A stretch of 64,000 bases of DNA. Source: Acuticoccus sp. I52.16.1. Lineage in GTDB: Bacteria > Pseudomonadota > Alphaproteobacteria > Rhizobiales > Amorphaceae. Where the stretch lies: positions 1,178,001 through 1,242,000 of the forward strand of contig NZ_CP094828.1 of NCBI RefSeq assembly GCF_022865125.1. The letters run 5' to 3'. A program made the position numbers and the translations under genes. Under the pieces are notes generated by a model. That model ran no database searches and was not told the DNA's origin. It saw only the letters and a program-made list of their open reading frames with translations. This document shows positions 25,305 to 32,853 of the stretch, piece by piece; within the stretch, counting starts at the first letter, position 1; each line of letters opens with the position of its first letter.

Positions 25305-25949
25305 ATGGCGGAAAAGATCGGAACGGACCACACATTGACCATCACGCTTCATCACGGCGACTTGCCCGAGCGCCTCAGGGACGTGACCTCCATCGCCATC
25401 GACACCGAGGCGATGGGGCTGCAATTTCCGCGCGACCGCCTCTGCCTCGTCCAGTTGTCGCGGGGCGACGGCAATGTCGACCTGGTGAAGATCGCCAAGG
25501 GGCAGACCGCCGCTCCCAATCTCACCGCCATGCTGGCCGATCCCACGATCGAGAAGCTGTTCCACTATGGCCGGTTCGACATGGGGATCCTCGCCGCCAC
25601 TTTCGGGGTGATGCCGGCGCCGATCTATTGCACCAAGATCGCATCGCGCCTGGTGCGAACCTACACCGATCGGCACGGCCTGCGCGAGCTGGCTCGCGAG
25701 GTCGCCGGGGAGGACATCTCCAAGCAGCAGCAATCCTCCGACTGGGGCGCCGGCGAGCTGACCGACGCGCAGATGGCCTACGCCGCCTCCGACGTCCTGC
25801 ATCTGCACAAGATCCGCAAGGGTCTCGACGTGATGCTGGAGCGCGAGGGGCGGGCCGATCTCGCCACGCGGCTGTTCGCCTTCCTGCCGACCCGTGTCGA
25901 GCTCGACCTCGCCGGTTGGCCCGACGTCGACATCTTCGCCCACTCATGA
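25305..25949 (+). CDS. ribonuclease D-like 3'-5' exonuclease (short form, no HRDC)
   Basis: A 214-residue DEDDy exonuclease: Asp33 and Glu35 in IAIDTEAMGL, Asp92 in HYGRFDMGIL, Tyr159 and Asp163 in YAASDVLHL. E. coli Rnd is about 375 residues with HRDC domains. This compact version is the usual alphaproteobacterial form. It trims the 3' ends of structured RNAs such as tRNA precursors. It overlaps lptC by four bases (ATGA); the rnd-lptC-lptA order is conserved in Hyphomicrobiales. Confidence 0.92.
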   Translation: MAEKIGTDHTLTITLHHGDLPERLRDVTSIAIDTEAMGLQFPRDRLCLVQLSRGDGNVDLVKIAKGQTAAPNLTAMLADPTIEKLFHYGRFDMGILAATFGVMPAPIYCTKIASRLVRTYTDRHGLRELAREVAGEDISKQQQSSDWGAGELTDAQMAYAASDVLHLHKIRKGLDVMLEREGRADLATRLFAFLPTRVELDLAGWPDVDIFAHS

Positions 25950-26599
25950 CCGACGCCGCCGCGCTCCCACTCCCTGGCGACGGCTCCTTCGCGCCCCGCA
26001 CGCGGCGGCGCGAGGAGCAGCGCGCCCTGCGCAACACGCGCCGCGTCAAGCGCCTGCGCGTCCTGGTGCCGACGCTGGGGATGATGATCGCGGCGGTGAT
26101 CACCGTCGCCGCGGTGCTGCCCAAGCTCTTCCCCATCGCCGCCCTCGCCGGCCTGTCGCTGACGGCCGACGGCCTCGTCATGAACGAGCCCAAGCTCGCC
26201 GGTCATCTCGGCGGCGGGCGGCGCTACGAAGTCGTCGCCTCACGCGCCATCCAGAGCCTGCTGACGCCCTCCCACCTCGCCATCGAGGGCCTCGACGCGA
26301 AGCTCGAGATGAGCGACGGCGAGCGCGTCGCCATGCACTCCGACGAGGCCACCTACGACACCAACACCGAGGTGCTGACGCTCGACGACGGCATCCGCAT
26401 CGATTCCACCGACGGCACCCAGGCCTCGATGGATCGCGCCACCGTGCTCTTCCAGAAGGGTGAGATGCACTCCGAGGCCGGTGTCTCGATCAATTCCCCC
26501 CGCGGCACGATCCGCGCCGGTCGCATCGACGTATTCGATGGTGGCGACCTCATCCGCTTCTCCGATGGCGTTGCCATCACCATCCACCCCGCGACCTAG
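25946..26599 (+). CDS. lptC: LPS export ABC transporter periplasmic protein LptC
   Basis: A 217-residue bitopic protein with a basic cytoplasmic N-terminus (TRRREEQRALRNTRRVKRLRV), one membrane helix (LVPTLGMMIAAVITVAAVLP, about 40-59) and a beta-jellyroll periplasmic domain (YEVVASRAIQS, DEATYDTNTEVLTLDDGIRI, SEAGVSINSPRGTIRAGRIDVFDGGDLIRFSDGV). LptC receives LPS from LptBFG and passes it to LptA. Its start lies in the stop of the RNase D gene; lptA follows after 13 bases. Confidence 0.92.
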   Translation: MTDAAALPLPGDGSFAPRTRRREEQRALRNTRRVKRLRVLVPTLGMMIAAVITVAAVLPKLFPIAALAGLSLTADGLVMNEPKLAGHLGGGRRYEVVASRAIQSLLTPSHLAIEGLDAKLEMSDGERVAMHSDEATYDTNTEVLTLDDGIRIDSTDGTQASMDRATVLFQKGEMHSEAGVSINSPRGTIRAGRIDVFDGGDLIRFSDGVAITIHPAT

Positions 26600-26612
26600 A
26601 TTCGGAGCCGAC

Positions 26613-27176
26613 ATGGTCCCCCACCTCGCCCGCGTTCTCCTGTTGGCCCTACTGGTCGCTCCCCTGCCGGCTGCCGCGCAGCAGCTCCAGACCGGGTTCG
26701 CCGACTTCGGCCAGGATCAGGACACCCCCATCGAGATCGAGGCCGACGCGCTGGAAGTGCAGGACAAGCAGTCGACCGCCGTCTTCACCGGCAACGTCAC
26801 CGTGCGCCAGGGCAACGCCGCCCTGCAGACCTCGCGCCTGACCGTCGTCTACTCCCAGTCCGCGCTGCCTTCGCCGGACGCGGCCACTTCCGCCGCCTCC
26901 ACCGGCAAGGCCCCCTCCACCCCCGGCCAGCAGCGCATCTCGCGCCTGGAAGCCTCCGGCGAGGTGCTCCTCGAGTCCGACGGGCAGACCGCCACCGGCA
27001 ACGACGGCGTGATCGACTTCGACTCCAACACGCTCTCCCTCAACGGCAACGTCACCCTCACCCAGGGCCAAAATGTCGTCACCGGCGACACCCTCACCGT
27101 CGACCTCAACACCGGCATCGCCCGTGTGCAGTCGACCGGGCGCGTGCGCGTCCTCCTCACTCCCGGCGGCAACTGA
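26613..27176 (+). CDS. lptA: LPS transport periplasmic protein LptA
   Basis: A 187-residue OstA-like periplasmic bridge protein with signal peptide MVPHLARVLLLALLVAPLPAAA and GGAG before the ATG. The LptA repeats are visible as IEIEADALEVQDKQSTAVFTGNVTVRQGNAAL, then LEASGEVLLESDGQTATGNDGVIDF and LNGNVTLTQGQNVVTGDTLTVDLNTG. It links LptC to LptD in the outer membrane. In most relatives lptB and rpoN come next; here the next genes are a leucine leader peptide and leuA. Confidence 0.93.
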   Translation: MVPHLARVLLLALLVAPLPAAAQQLQTGFADFGQDQDTPIEIEADALEVQDKQSTAVFTGNVTVRQGNAALQTSRLTVVYSQSALPSPDAATSAASTGKAPSTPGQQRISRLEASGEVLLESDGQTATGNDGVIDFDSNTLSLNGNVTLTQGQNVVTGDTLTVDLNTGIARVQSTGRVRVLLTPGGN

Positions 27177-27333
27177 CCGGCGCGCCGGCGCAGCCGATCC
27201 GGCACGCCGGCCGGGCTCACCGATGCCTCTTCGCAAAGCACGAAGGCCGCAGCGTGGGCGAATCTTGCCGCACGATGCGGCGGCGGCCAAAAACCCCCTT
27301 GCCGTCGCGCCGCCACGCCGGTACATACCAGCC

Positions 27334-27429
27334 ATGATCGACGCCACGTCCCTCCCGCGCCTGTCGCCGCCCCCCGGGCCGGCCGCGCTTCCGGCCGTGC
27401 GCCTCCTTCTTCTCCTTACCAGCCCCTGA
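27334..27429 (+). CDS. leuA leader peptide (31 codons, five consecutive Leu codons)
   Basis: A 31-codon frame starting at ATG 27334 and ending ...RLLLLLTSP. Five consecutive leucine codons (CTC CTT CTT CTC CTT, 27403-27417) lie four codons before the stop. CTT is otherwise infrequent in this GC-rich DNA. It sits 115 bases upstream of leuA on the same strand. Leader peptides rich in the end-product amino acid mark attenuation of amino acid biosynthetic operons in Proteobacteria: scarcity of charged tRNA-Leu stalls the ribosome on the Leu run and changes the RNA fold downstream. The peptide itself has no expected function. Confidence 0.8.
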   Translation: MIDATSLPRLSPPPGPAALPAVRLLLLLTSP

Positions 27430-27537
27430 GCGTCGGCGGCCCGCCGGACGGGCGCACGTTCAGGGGATGATCGAACCACCAACCCGATCATGCGGCCACG
27501 CGTCGATGCCTCGCGCTCGCGCCCGCCGCCCCAGGAG
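27423..27537 (+). promoter_or_regulatory. leuA leader RNA: alternative stem-loops
   Basis: Mutually possible helices: CCCCTGA (27423-27429, containing the leader stop) with TCAGGGG (27460-27466); a small hairpin GCCCG/CGGGC (27439-27443 with 27449-27453); ATGATCG (27467-27473) with CGATCAT (27485-27491). A long-range pairing of GGCGGC (27435-27440) and GGGCGC (27450-27455) with GCGCCCGCCGCC (27519-27530) ends two bases before the leuA Shine-Dalgarno. No T-run follows any helix, so control of translation start rather than classic termination is plausible. High GC makes chance pairing a caveat. Confidence 0.5.
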
Positions 27538-27544
27538 AACGACC

Positions 27545-29098
27545 GTGCCCACCGACAACAACGTCATCATCTTCGACACCACCCTGCGCGACGGCGAGCA
27601 GTCCGCCGGCGCCACCATGACCCACGACGAGAAGGTCTCCATCGCGCTGACCCTCGACGACATGAAGGTCGACGTCATCGAGGCCGGCTTCCCCATCGCC
27701 TCTCAAGGCGACTTCGAGGCCGTATCCGAGATCGCCCGCCAGGTGCAGACCTCCGTCGTCGCCGGCCTCGCCCGCGCCGTTCCGGCCGACATCGCCCGCG
27801 CCGGCGAAGCCGTGCGCCACGCCCGCCGCCCGCGCATCCACACCTTCGTCTCCACCTCGCCCATCCACCTCCAGCATCAGATGCGCGCCTCCGAGGACGA
27901 GGTCGTCGCGATCATCGAGAAGACCGTCACCCAGGCGCGCGGCCTGGTCGACGACGTCGAATGGTCGGGCATGGACGCCACCCGCACCCCGCTCGACTAT
28001 CTCGCACGCTGCGTCGAGACCGCGATCCGCTGCGGCGCCACCACCATCAACCTGCCCGACACCGTCGGCTACGCGACGCCCACCGAATACCGCGCCATGT
28101 TCGAGTACATCCGCGAGCGATGCGGCGACGACGTCATCTACTCCACCCATTGCCACAACGACCTCGGCCTCGCCGTCGCCAATTCGCTGGCGGGCCTGGA
28201 AGGCGGCGCCCGGCAGATCGAGTGCACCATCAACGGCCTCGGCGAGCGGGCCGGCAACGCCGCGCTGGAGGAGGTCGTCATGGCCCTCAAGGTGCGCGGC
28301 GACGTCATGCCGTGGACCACGGGGGTCGACACCACCAAGCTGATGCGCGCCTCCAAGCTGGTCTCGGTCGCCTCCGGCTTCCAGGTCCAGTACAACAAGG
28401 CCATCGTCGGCAAGAACGCCTTCGCGCACGAGAGCGGCATCCACCAGGACGGCATGCTCAAGCACGCCGAGACGTACGAGATCATGCGGCCCGAGGATGT
28501 CGGCGTGCACTCGTCCTCGCTGGTGATGGGCAAGCACTCCGGCCGCCACGCCTTCAAGTCCAAGCTGAAGGAGCTGGGCTTCGAGCTGGGCGACAACGCC
28601 CTGCAGGACGCCTTCCGCCGCTTCAAGGACCTCGCAGACCGCAAGAAGAACGTCTACGACGAGGACATCGAGGCGCTCTTGGAAGATCAGATCCAGGAGG
28701 TCGCCGAGCGCGCCAAGGTGATGAGCCTGACCGTGATCGCCGGCACCGGCGGCCCGCAGAAGGCGATCCTGGTGATGGACGTCGAGGGCCGTCACGTCAC
28801 CGAGGAGGCGACCGGCTCAGGCCCCGTCGACGCGGTCTTCAACGCGGTCAAGAAGATCGTCCCGCACGAGGCCAAGCTCTCGCTCTACCAGGTCCACGCC
28901 GTCACTGAGGGCACCGACGCCCAGGCCGAAGTGTCCGTGAGGCTGGAGCACGACGGCCGCATCGAGTCCGGCCGCGGCGCCGACGTCGACACCCTGGTGG
29001 CGTCCGCCAAGGCGTATGTGGCGGCGGTCAACAAGCTGCAGGCCCGGCGGCGGTTGCATGCGCAGGGGGGCGACACGGGGACGGTGGCGGCGGAGTAG
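27545..29098 (+). CDS. leuA: 2-isopropylmalate synthase
   Basis: A 517-residue enzyme for the first committed step of leucine synthesis (acetyl-CoA plus 2-ketoisovalerate). Start at GTG because AGGAG (27533-27537) is seven bases upstream; a longer frame to 27467 adds an unlikely Arg-rich stretch. Motifs: FDTTLRDGEQSAG, metal-binding HCHNDLGLAVANS, NGLGERAGNAALEEVV, HESGIHQDGMLKH, and a C-terminal LeuA allosteric domain (SLYQVHAVTEGTDAQAEVSVRLEHDG). Preceded by a leucine leader peptide, indicating attenuation. No further leu gene follows in the window. Confidence 0.97.
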   Translation: MPTDNNVIIFDTTLRDGEQSAGATMTHDEKVSIALTLDDMKVDVIEAGFPIASQGDFEAVSEIARQVQTSVVAGLARAVPADIARAGEAVRHARRPRIHTFVSTSPIHLQHQMRASEDEVVAIIEKTVTQARGLVDDVEWSGMDATRTPLDYLARCVETAIRCGATTINLPDTVGYATPTEYRAMFEYIRERCGDDVIYSTHCHNDLGLAVANSLAGLEGGARQIECTINGLGERAGNAALEEVVMALKVRGDVMPWTTGVDTTKLMRASKLVSVASGFQVQYNKAIVGKNAFAHESGIHQDGMLKHAETYEIMRPEDVGVHSSSLVMGKHSGRHAFKSKLKELGFELGDNALQDAFRRFKDLADRKKNVYDEDIEALLEDQIQEVAERAKVMSLTVIAGTGGPQKAILVMDVEGRHVTEEATGSGPVDAVFNAVKKIVPHEAKLSLYQVHAVTEGTDAQAEVSVRLEHDGRIESGRGADVDTLVASAKAYVAAVNKLQARRRLHAQGGDTGTVAAE

Positions 29099-29158
29099 GG
29101 GCGGGGATCACGGACCGATTTCGGCGCGTCGACGACGCGGCCGCGCCAGAAAGTTCGC

Positions 29159-29965
29159 TCAGCCGTCTCGTACCAAAGAACCCTGTTCCCATTCGTCCAT
29201 CATCACTGGAAAGTCACTGGGAGGCGCAAATGATGCCTCCCAGAACTCTATCGGATCAAACATCGGCCTCGGCACCCCGCCTAGATCTCGACCAGTGACC
29301 AACAAGCTCATCTTCGCTGCCACGGACGTTATGGCTGAGTGGCAGCCCCGAAATTCGTCCAAGCATACTCCACTCGGGTCCACCCCCATCCGGCTCGCTT
29401 TGTCGGCCGAATGTAAGACGTACTTGTTCGCGTAGCTCGAAATTTTTTGGATCGGAGCAAGATTTAGTGTCCGCTCTACCCAATCAAAATACTCTTCACT
29501 GACAGAGTCATCGCCTGGAGCGTTTCCCGCGCGCTCTCCGGTAAATTGATCAAATGTCTGACTGAGAGATCGCTCCGACAAGGACGATGGTCCCCCAACA
29601 CACTTGCATGCCTCTATGTACTTCGAACGACAAATAATACGACGATGCGTATAGACATCATCTATCAAACGCCGCAGAGATATAACTTGCCTCTCGGGCC
29701 TCCTACTTGCCGGTTCCATCAATCTCCGAATAATAAATAATTGTTCAGAAATGTACCCACGATCGATTGAATCGACAATGATCGGATTCAGGACAGCGAA
29801 GCGGCCGCCGGCCTCTGACGCGTAGCGTCTCGCCTCGTTTATCAACCGAAAAGACGCGTCCGACCATAATAACGCTTGGAGCTGGTGCTTGATCGCCTGG
29901 TGCTCATCAAATTCGAGCCAATCCATCCACTCTTTGCGCTTATAGATATACTGATCCAACTGCAA
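29159..29965 (-). CDS. unknown protein, lower-GC gene; possible degenerate HEPN/AbiU2-like
   Basis: A frame of up to 268 residues with base composition clearly lower in GC (around 50 percent by eye) than both neighbours, suggesting recent transfer. It is largely helical. A segment YANKYVLHSADKASR (178-192) resembles the region around the RNase motif of AbiU2-type HEPN proteins (pattern N-K-x-x-x-H), but the Arg of the R-x4-6-H motif is missing, so catalysis is doubtful. Another notable stretch is LFIIRRLMEPASRRPERQVIS. I do not otherwise recognise it. The first possible start is TTG; ATG 29929 is an alternative. It lies alone between leuA and a gene-free stretch. Confidence 0.6.
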   Translation of the reverse strand: MQLDQYIYKRKEWMDWLEFDEHQAIKHQLQALLWSDASFRLINEARRYASEAGGRFAVLNPIIVDSIDRGYISEQLFIIRRLMEPASRRPERQVISLRRLIDDVYTHRRIICRSKYIEACKCVGGPSSLSERSLSQTFDQFTGERAGNAPGDDSVSEEYFDWVERTLNLAPIQKISSYANKYVLHSADKASRMGVDPSGVCLDEFRGCHSAITSVAAKMSLLVTGRDLGGVPRPMFDPIEFWEASFAPPSDFPVMMDEWEQGSLVRDG

Positions 29966-30569
29966 ACTCCGCTCGTAGGATTATTGAAATCACCCGTCGT
30001 CGTCTCAAGATCCCCGTCGGTTACACAGTCGGCTGTCGCAATCATTCGTTCGCCGCCGCCTCCATACTCCCACCGTCCCTCACCCGGGGGAGGCGGAACC
30101 GGACCGACCGACGACGGGGTGAGGGGCACCGGTTGCCTCCGGTCGGCGCGCGTAACGAGCGCACCGGCCGAAGGTGGAGCGGTCCGGGCCGATGACGATG
30201 CGCGGTGGTACGACGGGCCGGGCCCGATAGCCGCGACTGTCCCCTCTCCGGGGAGAGGCCCCATGGATCGGTGTGACGGTTCACCCTGAGCCGTAACGCC
30301 CACCCGGACCCGCGAAAAAGCCGAGAACGGGACGCGTGAGGACGGCCTCACAAAATTCATCAGCGGTCGCCCTCTCGCGTCCCGCCTCCCCGTCCGCCCT
30401 CCGCCGGCCCCGCCGCGCGAAGCCGCGCCCGCACGCCCGCGCCACCGCGCGCCCAGCCGGCACCGCCCTCCGCACACGAAAAAAGGCGCCCTCGGAGCGC
30501 CCCTCCCCCATCCGTCGAAACCCGCCGGCCGCCAGCGAGCGCGCCCCGCACCCGCCCGGCGCCTGTCGC
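29966..30569. other. gene-free stretch with inverted repeats
   Basis: No credible coding frame here: open frames on both strands are Pro/Arg/Gly-rich and lack family resemblance. It contains CCCTCACCC (30077-30085) with GGGTGAGGG (30117-30125), and a compact palindrome CCTCTCC-GG-GGAGAGG (30243-30258). These look like dispersed intergenic palindromic elements. The left part is lower in GC and belongs with the acquired gene; the right part returns to genome-typical composition. Confidence 0.6.
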
Positions 30570-30833
30570 TTACCGCAGCGTCGTCGTGCCGTTCACGCCG
30601 ATGCCGGGGCGGTCGGTCGGCCGGAACGTGTCCACCTGCCGCTGCGAGTTGCGGATCGCCCGGTCCCGCAGCTCGTACGACTGAAGCTGCCGCTCGTACG
30701 ACTGCTGCTGCTGGACCGACTGCGCATCCCGCCGCTGGTCCTGCAAGATCTGCCGGTTCTGCTGCGCATCATACTGCGCCAGCGCGGTGCCGCCCGACAC
30801 CACGCACGCCAGCATCAATAAGAGTCTCGCCAA
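30570..30833 (-). CDS. small secreted Gln-rich protein of unknown function
   Basis: An 87-residue protein: a signal peptide (ARLLLMLACVVSGGTALA) followed by a highly polar region with QYDAQQNRQILQDQRRD and QQQQSYERQLQSYELRDRAIRNSQRQ, which looks helical or coiled-coil, and the tail TDRPGIGVNGTTTLR. Start set at TTG 30833, preceded by GGGAGAG. ATG 30815, whose A overlaps the TGA of the upstream SDR gene, is the alternative and leaves a shorter signal. Either way it is translationally coupled to the SDR gene. Not recognised as a named family. Confidence 0.65.
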   Translation of the reverse strand: MARLLLMLACVVSGGTALAQYDAQQNRQILQDQRRDAQSVQQQQSYERQLQSYELRDRAIRNSQRQVDTFRPTDRPGIGVNGTTTLR

Positions 30834-31720
30834 CGCCCGCTCTCCCACAACGCGTTCAACCCTTCGCGGTATGTGGGATGCGCGAGCCGAACCCCCAACT
30901 CCTGACGGATGCGCGCGTTCGAAACCCGCTTCACTTCTCCGTAAAAAGACCGCGCCATCGGCGACAGCTCCGCCTCGTCGAACGGCACCTCCGGCGGTGG
31001 CTCCACCCCCATCAGCGCCGCCGCATAGGCCACCACCTCCTCCGGCGGCGCCGGTTCGTTGTCGGCCACGTTGTAGACGCGCGACGCCGGCCGCTCCACC
31101 GAGGCCATCAGCGTGCGCCCGATATCCTCTACATGGATCCGGTTGAACACCTGCCCCGGCTTGACGATCCGCTTCGCCTTCCCCGCCTCGAGCGCCACGA
31201 ACTGGTTGCGCCCCGGCCCGTAGATCCCCGCCAGGCGGAACACCGCCGTCGGCACCGCGATGCGCCGTCCCAGCGCCGTCCACGCCGCCTCCGCCTCCAG
31301 CCGCCACACCCCGCGATCCGCCGTCGGATGGCAGCTCGCCCGCTCGTCCACCACCGCCCCGTCGTGGTCGCCATAGACCCCCACGGTCGAAAGGTAGCCG
31401 ATCCACTTCAGGTCCGGCGCATGCGCCAGGTCCCGCTCGATCACCCGCAGGAACGGGTCCCCGTCCCCGTCCGGCCCCGCCGAGACCAAGAGGTGCGTCG
31501 CATGCCGCACCGCCTCGGAGAGCGTCAGGCTCTCTTCGCCGTGGTACAGCACCGAGCGGACCCCCGAACGGTGCAGCGCATCCGCCTTATCCTCGGAGCG
31601 CGTGGTGCCCACTACACTCGAGGGGCGGGCAAGGCGCATGAAGGCGCGGGCGGAGTACCCGAATCCCAGGCCGACAAGGCGCATGTCGGTCTGGCGCGGT
31701 TCGTCGGTCAGGGCGTGCAT
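30815..31720 (-). CDS. NAD(P)-binding SDR/epimerase family protein (YeeZ-like)
   Basis: A 301-residue atypical extended SDR. The start is the ATG with GAGGAAGAG upstream, inside the last codons of queG. Dinucleotide motif GLGFGYSARAF at the N-terminus, GYLSTVGVYGDHDGAVVDE containing the active-site Ser/Tyr region, and FRLAGIYGPGRNQF and FNRIHVEDIGR typical of epimerases. It forms an overlapping string GST-queG-SDR-small protein on the minus strand. Substrate unknown; the SDR next to QueG is conserved in Hyphomicrobiales. Confidence 0.85.
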   Translation of the reverse strand: MHALTDEPRQTDMRLVGLGFGYSARAFMRLARPSSVVGTTRSEDKADALHRSGVRSVLYHGEESLTLSEAVRHATHLLVSAGPDGDGDPFLRVIERDLAHAPDLKWIGYLSTVGVYGDHDGAVVDERASCHPTADRGVWRLEAEAAWTALGRRIAVPTAVFRLAGIYGPGRNQFVALEAGKAKRIVKPGQVFNRIHVEDIGRTLMASVERPASRVYNVADNEPAPPEEVVAYAAALMGVEPPPEVPFDEAELSPMARSFYGEVKRVSNARIRQELGVRLAHPTYREGLNALWESGRWRDSY

Positions 31721-32853
31721 GGCTCTTCCTCGTGGTGCCACTCGTTCAGTACCAGCGGGTCATGTTCCTGCGATCGCCGTGCCAGACGCAAGGCGGCGAG
31801 CCGATCGGCCGGCAGCACCCGCCCAGCGGCCCACACCGCCGCCGCCCGAACCTGCGGCGCCGCGTCCGCGGTCCGCGCCTCGATCAGCGGCGCCAGCGCG
31901 GGCTCCCCGGCGTTGCCCACCGCGACCATCACGTTGCGCACGAAGCGCTCCCGCCCCAGCCGCTTGACCGGCGTGCCGGCGTAGCGCGTGCGGAAGGCCG
32001 CGTCGTCGAGGCTCGCCAGCTCGGCCAGCGGTGCCGGCTCGTCCTCGCCCGCCAGCTTCATCTCGGAGGCCTCCTGCGCGAACCGGTTCCACGGACACAC
32101 CGCCAGGCAGTCGTCACAGCCGAAGATGCGATTTCCCATCCCCGCTCGAAAGGGCCGCGGTATCATACCCCTGGCCTCGACCGTCAGGTAGGCCAGACAG
32201 CGGCGGGCGTCCAATCTGTAGGGCGCGGGAAAGGCATTCGTGGGGCAGACATCGAGACAGCGCCGGCAGGATCCGCAATGGTCGCGTTCCGCGTCGTCCG
32301 GGGCGAGCTCCAGCGTGGTGAAGATCGCGCCCAGGAAGAGCCAGGAGCCCGCCCGGCGCGAGACCAGGTTGGTGTGCTTGCCCTGCCAGCCGAGCCCGGC
32401 CGCCGCCGCCAGCGGCTTCTCCATCACCGGAGCGGTGTCGACGAAGACCTTCACGTCGCCGCCGAAGCGCGCCACCAGGCGCTGCGCCAGGCCTTTCAAC
32501 CGCCCCTTCATTACATCGTGGTAATCGCGTCCCCGTGCGTAGACCGAAACCACCCCGCGATCGCGCCGCGCCAGATCCTTCATCGGGTCGGCACGCGGGC
32601 CGTAGTTCATCCCCAGCATGATGACCGAGCGTGCCTCGGCCCACAGCGCCTGGGGATGGCGCCGGCGCGCGGCGGTCGCCGGCAGCCACGCCATGTCGCC
32701 ATGGTGGCCCGCGGCGACGGCCGCCTCCAGGCGCGCCCCGTGCACCGCGGCGAACGTCGCCGGGTCGGCGACGCGCAGGTCGAAGAATCCCGCCGCCAGC
32801 GCGTCCTCGCGCAGGAACCGCTTGGCCGCCTCGCTAGAAGTCGAGGTCGGCAT
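31708..32853 (-). CDS. queG: epoxyqueuosine reductase
   Basis: A 381-residue cobalamin-dependent enzyme reducing epoxyqueuosine to queuosine in the wobble position of tRNA. Two ferredoxin-like clusters: HCGSCRRCLDVCP (Cys193, 196, 199, 203) and CDDCLAVCP (Cys246, 249, 253). FVDTAPVMEK (Asp139) and GLGWQGKHTN belong to the substrate/cobalamin site. The C-terminus has HEAT-like helices (PALAPLIEARTADAAPQVRAAAVWAAG). Its start overlaps the end of the GST gene by 20 bases, so the two are translationally linked. Confidence 0.95.
   Translation of the reverse strand: MPTSTSSEAAKRFLREDALAAGFFDLRVADPATFAAVHGARLEAAVAAGHHGDMAWLPATAARRRHPQALWAEARSVIMLGMNYGPRADPMKDLARRDRGVVSVYARGRDYHDVMKGRLKGLAQRLVARFGGDVKVFVDTAPVMEKPLAAAAGLGWQGKHTNLVSRRAGSWLFLGAIFTTLELAPDDAERDHCGSCRRCLDVCPTNAFPAPYRLDARRCLAYLTVEARGMIPRPFRAGMGNRIFGCDDCLAVCPWNRFAQEASEMKLAGEDEPAPLAELASLDDAAFRTRYAGTPVKRLGRERFVRNVMVAVGNAGEPALAPLIEARTADAAPQVRAAAVWAAGRVLPADRLAALRLARRSQEHDPLVLNEWHHEEEPCTP

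Noticed and set aside
29842-30477. 211-codon minus-strand frame in the gene-free stretch, containing a GPVPPPPGEGRWE-like piece
   Set aside because: Low-complexity Pro/Gly/Arg composition and coincidence with inverted repeats suggest translated repeat DNA rather than a gene.
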